A stretch of DNA of 64,000 bases from Lacticaseibacillus nasuensis JCM 17158 (GTDB lineage: Bacteria; Bacillota; Bacilli; Lactobacillales; Lactobacillaceae): contig NZ_AZDJ01000030.1 of the NCBI RefSeq assembly GCF_001434705.1, positions 174,695 to 238,694 of the forward strand, in the 5' to 3' direction. The notes under the pieces were generated by a model, which worked only from the letters and a program-made list of their open reading frames with translations, had not been told where the DNA came from and searched no databases. Shown here piece after piece: positions 41,194-49,050 of this stretch. Every line of letters starts with the position of its first letter. The first letter of the stretch is position 1. The translations under genes were made by a program, and so were the position numbers.

Positions 41194-41621
41194 AAGATCT
41201 TCTCAAGTCGGCCTAGCGGACAGTGCACGGTGCGCGCACCCGGTTGACTTGCCTAGACAAAGGGAAGCCCCGACCTAGCCAGGTCGGCCTTTCGAAACAT
41301 CCAGAAGGCAGCCTTATGAAGCCGTTCCGCTGGGAATTGGCAATATACAGGATGTGCAGGCGGCTAGTCCAACAGCGCAAGCTCGAGGCAGGTGATCACG
41401 TAAGCACCGGCAATCCCCCACATAGTACGGGATGTGGGCGCTCCACCTGGCAGAACGACGGCCAGCCATTGATCTCGCCGTTCGGTCATGACCCTTACAC
41501 CGCGCCTGGGCTGGCTAGGCGCAACGCACCAAGCCAAGGCCACCGCACGAGACCGGCGCGGTGGTCTTGGTGTGCCTTCAGTCAAATATTCGGGCGGTGT
41601 CGCGACGGTGCCGCCTTTTTT
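41194..41621 (+). ncRNA. Structured RNA of about 430 nt, family unknown
   Basis: No open frame of quality fills this stretch, but many helices do. CAAGTC/GACTTG closes 41204-41251. AAAGG...CCGACCT/AGGTCGG...CCTTT is at 41259-41292. CCCACAT/ATGTGGG is at 41417-41438. GCCAGCC/GGCTGGC is at 41461-41515. A 13-bp stem with one G-U joins CCAAGGCCACCGC and GCGGTGGTCTTGG at 41534-41570. It ends in a terminator, GGCGG/CCGCC (41593-41615) plus six Ts. The size suggests a catalytic or scaffold RNA or a long leader. I looked for RNase P, tmRNA, SRP, T-box and common riboswitch cores and saw none. Confidence 0.55.
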
Positions 41622-41640
41622 GTGGAATGGCGAAAAACGG

Positions 41641-41669
41641 TGGACGCGCGGGCAAAACATTCTTATGAT
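41641..41669 (+). promoter_or_regulatory. Promoter of the AI-2E-cls operon
   Basis: TGGACG (41641-41646), 17 bp, TATGAT (41664-41669), followed by AGGAGG and the ATG at 41708. It lies after the terminator of the structured RNA, so the operon can be transcribed on its own. Confidence 0.6.
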
Positions 41670-41707
41670 TAGGGCTAACCATTCGTTTTTGCCTAGGAGG
41701 CCTGCAG

Positions 41708-42832
41708 ATGCACTTCGATAAAACTCTAGTGTGGCGCTACGGGATTTTAGCCGTGGTGGTCCTTGCCGTTCTCATCTACCCCGCCGCGGTGTGGCATGGC
41801 CTACTCGCCTTGGTTGGCATTGGGTTGCCGCTGATTCTCGGCGCGGCCATCGCCTACTGCGTCAACATCTTGTGCCGGCTCTTGGAGCGCCTGTTGTGCC
41901 CGCACACCACCAACAAGCTGGCCCGCGGCTTGCGGCGCCCGGTGGCCATCGTCGCCAGCTTCGCCATCATCGTCTTGGTGCTGGCGGGCGTGTTGCACCT
42001 CGTGTTGCCGCAGTTCATCGACGCCATCAACAACTTCTTGACCCAGTTGCCGAAGGTGTTAAGCGACCTCAACCGCTGGCTGACGCATTCCGATCAGGCC
42101 AGCGCGATTGCCAAGCAGCTTAACGCGCTGAAAATCGATTGGACCAGCCTGCAAGGCAAGCTCACGAAGTATGTGTCGGCCGGTGCCTCAGGGGTCTTGG
42201 CCTCAACCGTGTCGATTTTTGGCAACATCACCTCCGGCATCATCAACTTGGTGCTGGCGCTGACCTTTGCCATTTACCTCATTGCCGGTAAGGAACGCAT
42301 CGGCAACCGGTTGAACCGCGTGCTTGATGCGTTCGTGCCCGCCAAGCCGCTGGCCAAGTTCCGCTACGTCGTCGGGGTCACCGACAGCGTGTTTTCCAGC
42401 TTCATCGCCGGCCAGGTCACTGAAGCCGTGATTCTCGGGACGCTGTGCACGCTGGGCATGTTGCTGTTTCGGTTCCCGGATGCCTTATCCGTCGGGGCGT
42501 TAATCGGTATTACCGGCCTGATTCCCATGGTGGGCGCCTGGATTGGCGGCACCATCGGCTTCGTGTTGATTGCCGTCACCAACCCACTGCAAGGCGTACT
42601 GTTCATTATTTTTATCATCATTTTGCAGCAGCTGGAAGGTAACATCGTCTATCCGCGCGTCGTCGGCACCTCGATTGGCCTGCCTGGCGTGGCGGTGCTG
42701 GCCGCCGTCACCATCGGCAGCGGGCTCGGCGGGGTGTTAGGCATGCTGTTCGGCGTGCCCGTCGCCGCCACGATTTACAAATTGATTGCCAACGCCACCC
42801 ACCGGCGGGAAGCAGGAAAGGCCAAGGCATGA
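41708..42832 (+). CDS. AI-2E family transporter
   Basis: 374 residues with about eight hydrophobic segments in the family pattern: an N-terminal pair, a soluble helical stretch (LTQLPKVLSDLNRWLTHSD), then a large C-terminal set with GLPGVAVLAAVTIGSGLGG. Members transport varied substrates, some as Na+/H+ exchangers; the AI-2 link does not hold for all. AGGAGG precedes the ATG. The stop overlaps the cls start (ATGA). Confidence 0.9.
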   Translation: MHFDKTLVWRYGILAVVVLAVLIYPAAVWHGLLALVGIGLPLILGAAIAYCVNILCRLLERLLCPHTTNKLARGLRRPVAIVASFAIIVLVLAGVLHLVLPQFIDAINNFLTQLPKVLSDLNRWLTHSDQASAIAKQLNALKIDWTSLQGKLTKYVSAGASGVLASTVSIFGNITSGIINLVLALTFAIYLIAGKERIGNRLNRVLDAFVPAKPLAKFRYVVGVTDSVFSSFIAGQVTEAVILGTLCTLGMLLFRFPDALSVGALIGITGLIPMVGAWIGGTIGFVLIAVTNPLQGVLFIIFIIILQQLEGNIVYPRVVGTSIGLPGVAVLAAVTIGSGLGGVLGMLFGVPVAATIYKLIANATHRREAGKAKA

Positions 42833-44277
42833 TTTCACTTGGAGGCATCATCGGCGTCATTTGGACGCTGAATATTATCGCCGCATTGTTCACCGTGTTT
42901 CGGGAAAAACGCGACATCGCCGCCACCTGGGCGTGGCTGTTGGTGCTGAGTTTTCTGCCGCTGATTGGCTTCATCCTGTACGCATTCTTCGGCCGCCAGC
43001 TGTCGCACCGCCAACTGGCCAAGTTCACCACCACGCCGGATGCCACTTTGACGCGCGTCTTGACGCAACAGCGCCAGTTGCATCCCGCCTATTCGCCGAC
43101 GGACACGCATACCCAAGCCGCGGTGAAACACATGCTGGGCATGTTCCTGAACACCGCCAACGCGCCGGTGACCGTGCATAATTCCGTGCAGCTGTTCACC
43201 AGCGGCCGCGCGTTGTTCGACGACATCATCGCCACGGCCAACCAGGCCCAGCACAGCATCTACATCGAGTTTTACACCTTTGCCGCCGACGCTCTGGGCA
43301 AGGAAATGCGCGACGTGTTGATTGCCCGCGCCAAGGCTGGCGTGGCCGTGTATGTCTTGTATGACGCCTGGGGCTCGATGGGCACGCGGCCCGAGTTTTT
43401 CGCCGAGTTGCGGGCCGCCGGCGGTCACGCCGAGCCGTTTTTGGGGATTCATTCCAACTTGGTGGATTTCCGGTTGAACTTCCGCAACCACCGCAAAATC
43501 GTCACCATCGACGGCACCACCAGCTACATCGGCGGCTTTAACATCGGCGACCAATACGTCGACCAGTCGGCCAAGTTCGGCCACTGGCGCGACACCCACC
43601 TGCGGATTCTCGGTGAGGCCAGCTTAAGCCTGCAGCACCGCTTCGTCACCGACTGGAACACCACCGTGCCGGAGACGCCGCTCAGTGCTGACTTGACCCC
43701 ATTGGCCCACGCCACGACAATCGGCGAAGAAACCGCGATTCAACTGGTCGCCAGCGGGCCGAACACCAACCTCGAGCAAATCAAGCTTGGCTACCTGCAG
43801 CTGATCAACCTGGCGCGGCAAAAGCTCTATATTCAAACGCCTTACCTGATCCCTGACCAAAGCGTGCTGGACGCCTTGCGTAGCGCGATTCGCGCCGGCG
43901 TCGACGTGCGCATCATGGTGCCGCACATGCCCGATCACGCCTTCGTCTACCGCGCCACTCAGTATTACGCGCACCTGCTGGCCGAGGAAGGCGCCAAGAT
44001 CTACTTCTATCAGGACGGCTTTATTCACGCCAAAACCATCACCGTCGACGACGCGCTGGCCTCGGTTGGCTCCGCCAACCTCGACTTCCGCAGTCTGCAG
44101 TTGAACTTCGAGGCCAACGCCTTTATCTACAACGCGGATTTGGCCAAGCAACTCGCCGCGATTTTTGAGGCAGACATCGCCGATAGCACCTTGGTCACCG
44201 CCGCCGATTTTCGCCAGATGTCGCTGTGGCTGCGCTTCAAGCAGGCCTTTTCGCGCCTCTTGTCCCCGATTCTCTAA
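42829..44277 (+). CDS. cls: Cardiolipin synthase
   Basis: 482 residues, full length. It joins two phosphatidylglycerols into cardiolipin in the membrane. Two N-terminal membrane helices (IIGVIWTLNIIAALFTVF, WAWLLVLSFLPLIGFILYAF) precede two phospholipase D domains with HRKIVTIDG and HAKTITVDD motifs. Translationally coupled to the AI-2E gene. Confidence 0.95.
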   Translation: MISLGGIIGVIWTLNIIAALFTVFREKRDIAATWAWLLVLSFLPLIGFILYAFFGRQLSHRQLAKFTTTPDATLTRVLTQQRQLHPAYSPTDTHTQAAVKHMLGMFLNTANAPVTVHNSVQLFTSGRALFDDIIATANQAQHSIYIEFYTFAADALGKEMRDVLIARAKAGVAVYVLYDAWGSMGTRPEFFAELRAAGGHAEPFLGIHSNLVDFRLNFRNHRKIVTIDGTTSYIGGFNIGDQYVDQSAKFGHWRDTHLRILGEASLSLQHRFVTDWNTTVPETPLSADLTPLAHATTIGEETAIQLVASGPNTNLEQIKLGYLQLINLARQKLYIQTPYLIPDQSVLDALRSAIRAGVDVRIMVPHMPDHAFVYRATQYYAHLLAEEGAKIYFYQDGFIHAKTITVDDALASVGSANLDFRSLQLNFEANAFIYNADLAKQLAAIFEADIADSTLVTAADFRQMSLWLRFKQAFSRLLSPIL

Positions 44278-44282
44278 CCTGC

Positions 44283-44309
44283 GCCCGCCACTCCTGGCGG
44301 GCTTTTTTT
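44283..44309 (+). terminator. Terminator of the AI-2E-cls operon
   Basis: GCCCGCC/GGCGGGC with a 6-nt loop and seven Ts. Confidence 0.9.
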
Positions 44310-44313
44310 CACG

Positions 44314-44343
44314 AAAAAACCCGCGGCCAGCCGGTCGCGGGTT
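44314..44343 (-). terminator. Terminator of the M42 peptidase gene
   Basis: On the minus strand ACCCGCG/CGCGGGT is followed by TTTTTT. Confidence 0.85.
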
Positions 44344-44356
44344 GATTCAATTCAAG

Positions 44357-45445
44357 CTAGTCGTCCACTTGGGTAAAGCTGGCGATGCGTTCGGGCGTCA
44401 TGTCGGCGATCAAGGCCGCGGCGAGCTTCGTGGCGGCTTGAAAATCGCTCAGCGCCGTCCAGTTGAACGCGGTGTGCTCGTACCGCACCGGGATGCCGAT
44501 GACGATGGTCGGCGCGCCTTGCCAATAGGTGATCGCCGCGCCGTCGACGCCGCCACCGGTGCGCACCGCGCGGGTATACGGAATGCCGATGCGCTCGGCC
44601 GTATCCGCGGCAAACTGCTCAAACAACGGGTTAGCGATGAAACTCGTGTCCATGTCCCGCAGCATCGGGCCACCCTTGACGCGCGTTTGGCTCAGCCAAT
44701 CCGGCTCGAAGGTGTCATCGGCTGGGCAGCCTTCAAACACGATGGCCAGGTCGGGGTTCACTTTCCGCGCGGTGACATACGCGCCGCGCAGGCCGACTTC
44801 CTCCTGCGCAGACAGCGAGGCCACGACGTCCACGGCGAGGTCGGCTTGGCTGAGCTGATCGAAGGTCTCCACCAGCGCAGCGGCGCCGACACGGTTATCG
44901 AAGTCCTTACCGAAAAACATCCCCTGGTTGGGCAAGTATTCGCATTCCACCGCTGGGAAAATCGGGCAGCCCGTGTTGATGTGCAGCTGGTTGATGGTTT
45001 CCTCGCGGCTGCTGGTGCCGACGTCGATGGACATGTCGGCGACGGTCGGCACCTGTTTGCGCTCCTCGGCGGTCATGAAGTGCGGCGGCTTCGTGGCCAC
45101 CACGCCGGTGACGTATTCACCCAGCTGGTTGCGCACTTGCACCTTCATTGCCGGAATGTTGGTCGGCACCCAGCCGCCCAGCGTGACGAACTTGATCAAG
45201 CCGTTGGGGCGAATCGCCTGCACCAACAACCCCACAGAATCGGAATGCGCGTCGAGTTGAATCACCGGGCGCTTGCCGGTGTTGCCGGCGCGCGCCGTCA
45301 ACGCGTTAAACATGCCATCCACCGTGGTATCGCCGCGGCCGGCCATTTGCTGCTTGAACAACTTCACGACTTCGCGTTCGAACCCCGGCGCCCCATGCGC
45401 GTTGCTAAACGCCTTGACGAGTTCAATTTGTGCTTGTTCTTCCAT
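44357..45445 (-). CDS. M42 family metallopeptidase (glutamyl aminopeptidase type)
   Basis: 362 residues from the ATG at 45445 after AAAGGTGG. Two-metal aminopeptidase of the tetrahedral TET type. Ligands and catalytic residues are seen in IQLDAHSDSVG, GKDFDNRVGAAAL and SLSAQEEVGLRGAYV, with a late His in RYEHTAFN. It trims peptides in the cytoplasm, fitting a proteolytic lactic bacterium. Promoter TTGACC-N17-TACACT at 45474-45502. Confidence 0.92.
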   Translation of the reverse strand: MEEQAQIELVKAFSNAHGAPGFEREVVKLFKQQMAGRGDTTVDGMFNALTARAGNTGKRPVIQLDAHSDSVGLLVQAIRPNGLIKFVTLGGWVPTNIPAMKVQVRNQLGEYVTGVVATKPPHFMTAEERKQVPTVADMSIDVGTSSREETINQLHINTGCPIFPAVECEYLPNQGMFFGKDFDNRVGAAALVETFDQLSQADLAVDVVASLSAQEEVGLRGAYVTARKVNPDLAIVFEGCPADDTFEPDWLSQTRVKGGPMLRDMDTSFIANPLFEQFAADTAERIGIPYTRAVRTGGGVDGAAITYWQGAPTIVIGIPVRYEHTAFNWTALSDFQAATKLAAALIADMTPERIASFTQVDD

Positions 45446-45473
45446 CTTCTGACCACCTTTACTTGTTTCGACT

Positions 45474-45502
45474 AGTGTAGACACCGAATTTCCTCGGGTC
45501 AA
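45474..45502 (-). promoter_or_regulatory. Promoter of the M42 peptidase gene
   Basis: TTGACC (45497-45502), 17 bp, TACACT (45474-45479) on the minus strand. Confidence 0.7.
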
Positions 45503-45508
45503 GCCACG

Positions 45509-45537
45509 AAAAAACGCGTGACCAGCTGGTCACGCGT
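45509..45537 (-). terminator. Terminator of the nitronate monooxygenase gene
   Basis: ACGCGTGACCAG/CTGGTCACGCGT (45514-45537) is a perfect 24-bp palindrome, followed on the minus strand by TTTTTT. Confidence 0.85.
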
Positions 45538-45544
45538 GACGGGT

Positions 45545-46432
45545 TCAAGCCGGAAACAGCCGCGCTACGATAGCCTTCACCGGTTCGATGGCGGTGATGG
45601 CCCCGGCGATTTGCCCGGCCATCAAGGTGCCGCGCTCGACATCGCCGGCAATCGCGCGGGTCAAGCTGCCGTCGACGATTTGGTGTAGGCTGGCCACGCT
45701 GGCCCCATCGGCTTCGGCCGCTAGATATTCGGCCGTTAACGGATTGGCGAGGCTGCGCACGGCATCGCCGAGCCGCCGCCCGGTGACCACCGTTCCGGTG
45801 TCGCCGGCGGCAACCACGGCCGCCTTGTACGCGGGACTAATCGGCGTTTCTTCAGCCGCCAGCCAGGCGGTGCCGACTTGCACGCCCACCGCGCCAAGCG
45901 CCGTAGCGGCCGCGACGCCACGGGCATCACAAATCCCGCCGGCGGCATACACGGGCAAGTCGACGGCGGCGGTCACCTGTTGCACCAGACTCATCGTCGT
46001 TTCGGTGCCGATGTGGCCGCCGGATTCCATGCCTTCTGCCACCACGGCGTCGACGCCGAGCGCCGCCATCTTGCGCGCCACGGTGACGTTAGGAATCACC
46101 GCCACCACCTTCGTGCCCACGGCTTGTAGGGCGGCCGCGAAACGTTTCGGGGAGCCCGCGCTGGTCGTTACCACCGGCACGGGATGCGCCAGCAAGTATG
46201 GCACCAGCTCAGCGACATTGGGTTGTTGCAGCATCAAGTTGACGCCAAAGGGCTGCGTCGTGGCCGCTTGCACCGCCGCAATCGCCGCGGCTAACGTTGC
46301 CGGGGTCAGGCCCACCGTGGTCAACACCCCCAGCCCGCCGGCGTTGCTGACGGCGCTGACCAAGGGCGGCAGGGAAATCTGCGCCAAGGCGCCTTGAATC
46401 AACGGCAGTCTCGTACCAAGTTGTGTCGTCAT
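45545..46432 (-). CDS. Nitronate monooxygenase / FabK-like flavoprotein
   Basis: 295 residues, a TIM-barrel FMN protein. The FMN region reads VVAEGMESGGHIGTETTMSL and PVYAAGGICDARGVAAATAL. Members oxidise nitronates or act as enoyl-ACP reductases (FabK); no fatty-acid genes are adjacent, so the first name is used. The His of ESGGHIG fits the catalytic position. Confidence 0.88.
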   Translation of the reverse strand: MTTQLGTRLPLIQGALAQISLPPLVSAVSNAGGLGVLTTVGLTPATLAAAIAAVQAATTQPFGVNLMLQQPNVAELVPYLLAHPVPVVTTSAGSPKRFAAALQAVGTKVVAVIPNVTVARKMAALGVDAVVAEGMESGGHIGTETTMSLVQQVTAAVDLPVYAAGGICDARGVAAATALGAVGVQVGTAWLAAEETPISPAYKAAVVAAGDTGTVVTGRRLGDAVRSLANPLTAEYLAAEADGASVASLHQIVDGSLTRAIAGDVERGTLMAGQIAGAITAIEPVKAIVARLFPA

Positions 46433-46493
46433 GTCGTCACCTCCGCCTCTAGCTTACCGAAGCTCGGGTGAAAACGCCACCAAAACCGGGTCG

Positions 46494-47198
46494 CTAGTCG
46501 CTTTTGGTCGGGATGAACGGCCGGACTAGCTCGGCCAAGGCTCTAACGTTGCGCGTTTGAATATAGATGCGGCCGCTGCCGGTAAAGCGATTGACGAAGC
46601 CTTCGCCGGTGGTGAGCCCAAAGGCCCCGCTGGCCACTTCGATGTGGTAGTCGAGGCTACTGGACCAGGCTACGACATGGTTATTGTCGATGACGTAATC
46701 GTGGCGGCCGTCCAGGTCGATGGACAGCAGGTCCCCATACGCGCTGGCCAGCATCGTCCCGGTGCCGACAGATTCCATCACGAAGAAGCCGCCGGTGCCG
46801 CCGAGCAAGGCTTTACCCACTTTTTGCCGGACCATCTGATACGTCGCGGTGCTGTCCGCGGCGAGAAAGGCCCCAGTGTTCAGGCGCCACTGGTTAGTCT
46901 CATCCACCGTCAAGGCGATGATCTTGCCGGGGTTTGCCGGCGCGATGCCCAGCGTGGCCCCCGCCGCCATTCCCGTGGCCGTGGTCATGAACACCGCCTC
47001 ACCAGAGGCCATCGAACGCCCCATCGCGTTCAACATGCCGCCCAGGCCCGTTTTGCCGTTACTATTCATCTTGCCTTCAAGGTTCACGCGGCCGTCGTGG
47101 TAAATCATTGCCCCACGCTCCAACTGCACGCTTTCCCCCGCGCCCAAGGTGATCTGGACGATGGGAAAGGTGTCACTGCCTAGCATTTGATAGTTCAT
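46494..47198 (-). CDS. AIM24/TIGR00266 family protein
   Basis: 234 residues from the ATG at 47198 after GGAGG. Beta-sandwich repeats with ESVQLERGAMIYHDG, GEAVFMTTATG and the C-terminal VNRFTGSGRIYIQTRN match the family. Function unknown in bacteria. Single gene, divergent from the aldo-keto reductase. Confidence 0.9.
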   Translation of the reverse strand: MNYQMLGSDTFPIVQITLGAGESVQLERGAMIYHDGRVNLEGKMNSNGKTGLGGMLNAMGRSMASGEAVFMTTATGMAAGATLGIAPANPGKIIALTVDETNQWRLNTGAFLAADSTATYQMVRQKVGKALLGGTGGFFVMESVGTGTMLASAYGDLLSIDLDGRHDYVIDNNHVVAWSSSLDYHIEVASGAFGLTTGEGFVNRFTGSGRIYIQTRNVRALAELVRPFIPTKSD

Positions 47199-47278
47199 TG
47201 CACTTCCTCCTTGTTGGCTTGGAGTATAGCATAAGGCGCGGCTGGCGAACCGCGACCCGTCAGTTGTGCGGCCCTGGG

Positions 47279-47307
47279 TGGACACGTTTTCAAACCGCGC
47301 CTATAAT
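47279..47307 (+). promoter_or_regulatory. Promoter of the aldo-keto reductase operon
   Basis: TGGACA (47279-47284), 17 bp, TATAAT (47302-47307): one of the strongest promoter matches in the window. Confidence 0.75.
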
Positions 47308-47344
47308 AGGGGACACTCACCACTTGAGCAAAAAAGGAGTCGTT

Positions 47345-48175
47345 ATGCAGCATATTCCCGGATTACCACTCGGCGTCGGCACCTGGGGCCTCGGCCTCGG
47401 CACGCCGGCGCAAGCCGAAAGCGAACGCGCCGCGTTGACCTACGCCCTCGACCACGGCATCACGACCATCGACACCGCGGAGATGTATGGCGACGGCGCC
47501 GCCGAAACGCTGGTCGGGGCAACGATTGCCGATCGTTCGCGCAACGAGTTGTTTCTGATTTCAAAATTCTACCCCTGGCACGCCACGCCGGCGTTGATGC
47601 GCAAGGCATTGGTCGCTAGCCTGCGCCGGTTGCGCACGGACTACCTGGACTTGTACCTGTTGCACTGGCCCGGCGACACGCCGCTAGCCGACACCATGGC
47701 CGGCCTGGCCGCCTTGCAAGACGAAGGGCTGATCCGCGCGTATGGCGTCTCGAATTTTAACGTCGAAGACCTCAAGGCCGCCCGGGCTGTTCCCGGCGGT
47801 GACCAGCTGGTGGCTAACGAGGTGTTGTACAACGTCCAATCGCGCGGCATCGAATACGATTTGCAGCCGTACCAAGACGTAGCCGGCATCGACCTGATTG
47901 GCTATTCGCCCTTCGGCTCCGGTAACGGCCGCGCCATCACCATTCCCAACGCGGTGCAGGCCTTGGCCGCGGCCAAGGGCGTGTCCGCCCACCAGTTGCT
48001 ACTGGCGTGGACCATGCGCAGCGGCCGCGTCTTAAGCATTCCCAAGGCCGCCAGCCTCGCGCACATGCGCGCCAACCTCGCCGCCGCGCGCCTCACGTTG
48101 ACGCCGGCCGACTTAGCCGTCATCGATGCCGCCTGGCCGGCCCCGACGCACCCCGTCCCACTCGAATCAATTTAA
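47345..48175 (+). CDS. Aldo/keto reductase
   Basis: 276 residues. TIM-barrel NADPH reductase with the catalytic tetrad in TIDTAEMYGDG (Asp, Tyr), LFLISKFYP (Lys) and YLDLYLLHWPG (His). The C-terminal cofactor site is seen in RVLSIPKAASLAHMRANL. AAAGGAG precedes the ATG at 47345. Followed closely by the NmrA-like gene. Confidence 0.92.
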   Translation: MQHIPGLPLGVGTWGLGLGTPAQAESERAALTYALDHGITTIDTAEMYGDGAAETLVGATIADRSRNELFLISKFYPWHATPALMRKALVASLRRLRTDYLDLYLLHWPGDTPLADTMAGLAALQDEGLIRAYGVSNFNVEDLKAARAVPGGDQLVANEVLYNVQSRGIEYDLQPYQDVAGIDLIGYSPFGSGNGRAITIPNAVQALAAAKGVSAHQLLLAWTMRSGRVLSIPKAASLAHMRANLAAARLTLTPADLAVIDAAWPAPTHPVPLESI

Positions 48176-48187
48176 GGAGGCTTCATC

Positions 48188-48805
48188 ATGAAAATTTTCG
48201 TCATTGGTGCCCATGGCCAAGTTGGGCAATTATTGGTCAACACGTTAAGCGAAAACGATTTTCAAGTCATCGGCGGCTACCGCGACCCGGCGACTCAGGC
48301 GCCGCAAGCCACCACCGAGTTCACCCCGGTGGCCTTTGACCTCAACGCGCCGATTGCCACCCTCGCCGCAAAAATGCAAGGCGCAGACGCGGTGATTTTT
48401 GCCGCGGGCTCGCAAGGCAAAGCGCTCTTGGCCGTCGACCTCGATGGCGCGGTGAAGGCCATGCTGGCCGCCGAAGCCGCCGGCATCAAGCGCTTCATTC
48501 AGCTGTCGGCCTTTCACGCCGACGACCGCGTGCACTGGCCGGATAGCCTGCACGATTATTACATCGCCAAGTATTACGCCGACGAGTGGCTGCGCCACCG
48601 CACCCAGCTGGATTACGTCATCGTCGCGCCCACCACGTTGACCAACGGCGAGGCCACCGGCACGCTCACCACCGAACCGACAGCGACCAGCACCATTACC
48701 CGCCAAGACGTCGCCTCGGTGTTGGCCCGCGCCGTCACCAGCGACCTGCACCGCGAAACGCTGAATATTGCTAACGGTGCCGTGCCGATCGCCCAGTGCC
48801 TGTAA
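48188..48805 (+). CDS. NAD(P)H-binding protein, NmrA/SDR-like
   Basis: 205 residues of the atypical short-chain dehydrogenase type. The dinucleotide motif is VIGAHGQVGQLLVNTL at the N terminus. The Tyr-x3-Lys pattern is seen around YYIAKYYADEWL. Commonly a stress-linked reductase or sensor. 12 bp after the aldo-keto reductase, with AAGGAGG, so same operon. Confidence 0.88.
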   Translation: MKIFVIGAHGQVGQLLVNTLSENDFQVIGGYRDPATQAPQATTEFTPVAFDLNAPIATLAAKMQGADAVIFAAGSQGKALLAVDLDGAVKAMLAAEAAGIKRFIQLSAFHADDRVHWPDSLHDYYIAKYYADEWLRHRTQLDYVIVAPTTLTNGEATGTLTTEPTATSTITRQDVASVLARAVTSDLHRETLNIANGAVPIAQCL

Positions 48806-48837
48806 AAATTTGGCGTGCATGTCGCGATTAATTCTGT

Positions 48838-49045
48838 TATTGTAGAACCAACAATTAACGAAACGGAAGTGAAGCCAGTGAAGTAAGCCAGTGAAAATCG
48901 TCAGCAACCCGCGCAAGAATTGGCGGAGTCTGGACTGTTTTCACTGACTGCTTCCTGGGTTCACCCAAGGAGCCAGTCTCAACTCGACTGGCTTTTTGTG
49001 TGGACTGGCAGTCTCCGGTCCCCCTTCGCCACTGAAAGGATGATC
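48838..49045 (+). promoter_or_regulatory. Attenuator leader of the Lsa-type ABC-F gene
   Basis: A -10 TATTGT with TG extension (48836-48843) starts a leader of about 200 nt. CAGTGAAAA (48889-48897) pairs with TTTTCACTG (48938-48946). AGCCAGTC (48971-48978) pairs with GACTGGCT (48986-48993) followed by TTTTG: an intrinsic terminator before the gene. GCCAGTGAA is repeated at 48874 and 48887, and ACTGGC segments follow, allowing alternative pairings. This is the layout of ribosome-mediated attenuation, as for Listeria lmo0919. Confidence 0.7.
48891..48947 (+). CDS. Candidate leader peptide, 18 aa
   Basis: GTG-started frame coding for MKIVSNPRKNWRSLDCFH, entirely inside the attenuator; its last codons overlap the right arm of the first hairpin, so a stalled ribosome would melt it. 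The ribosome site is weak. A five-codon frame (48869-48886) precedes it and is an alternative. Confidence 0.35.
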   Translation: MKIVSNPRKNWRSLDCFH

Positions 49046-49050
49046 CTTCA

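Noticed and set aside
41484-41501. 17/18 match to 231-248 (GGTSATGACCCTTACACC)
   Set aside because: In a 64-kb window a few such chance pairs are expected, and the flanks do not match.
41194-41621. Assignment as RNase P RNA, tmRNA, SRP RNA or T-box leader
   Set aside because: The cores GAGGAAAGTCC, the tag-peptide frame, GGAAGGAAGCAGC and GGTGGNACCGCG are all missing.
48819-48845. Eight-codon frame MSRLILLL ahead of the ABC-F leader
   Set aside because: It lies over the predicted promoter -10 and would not be transcribed.
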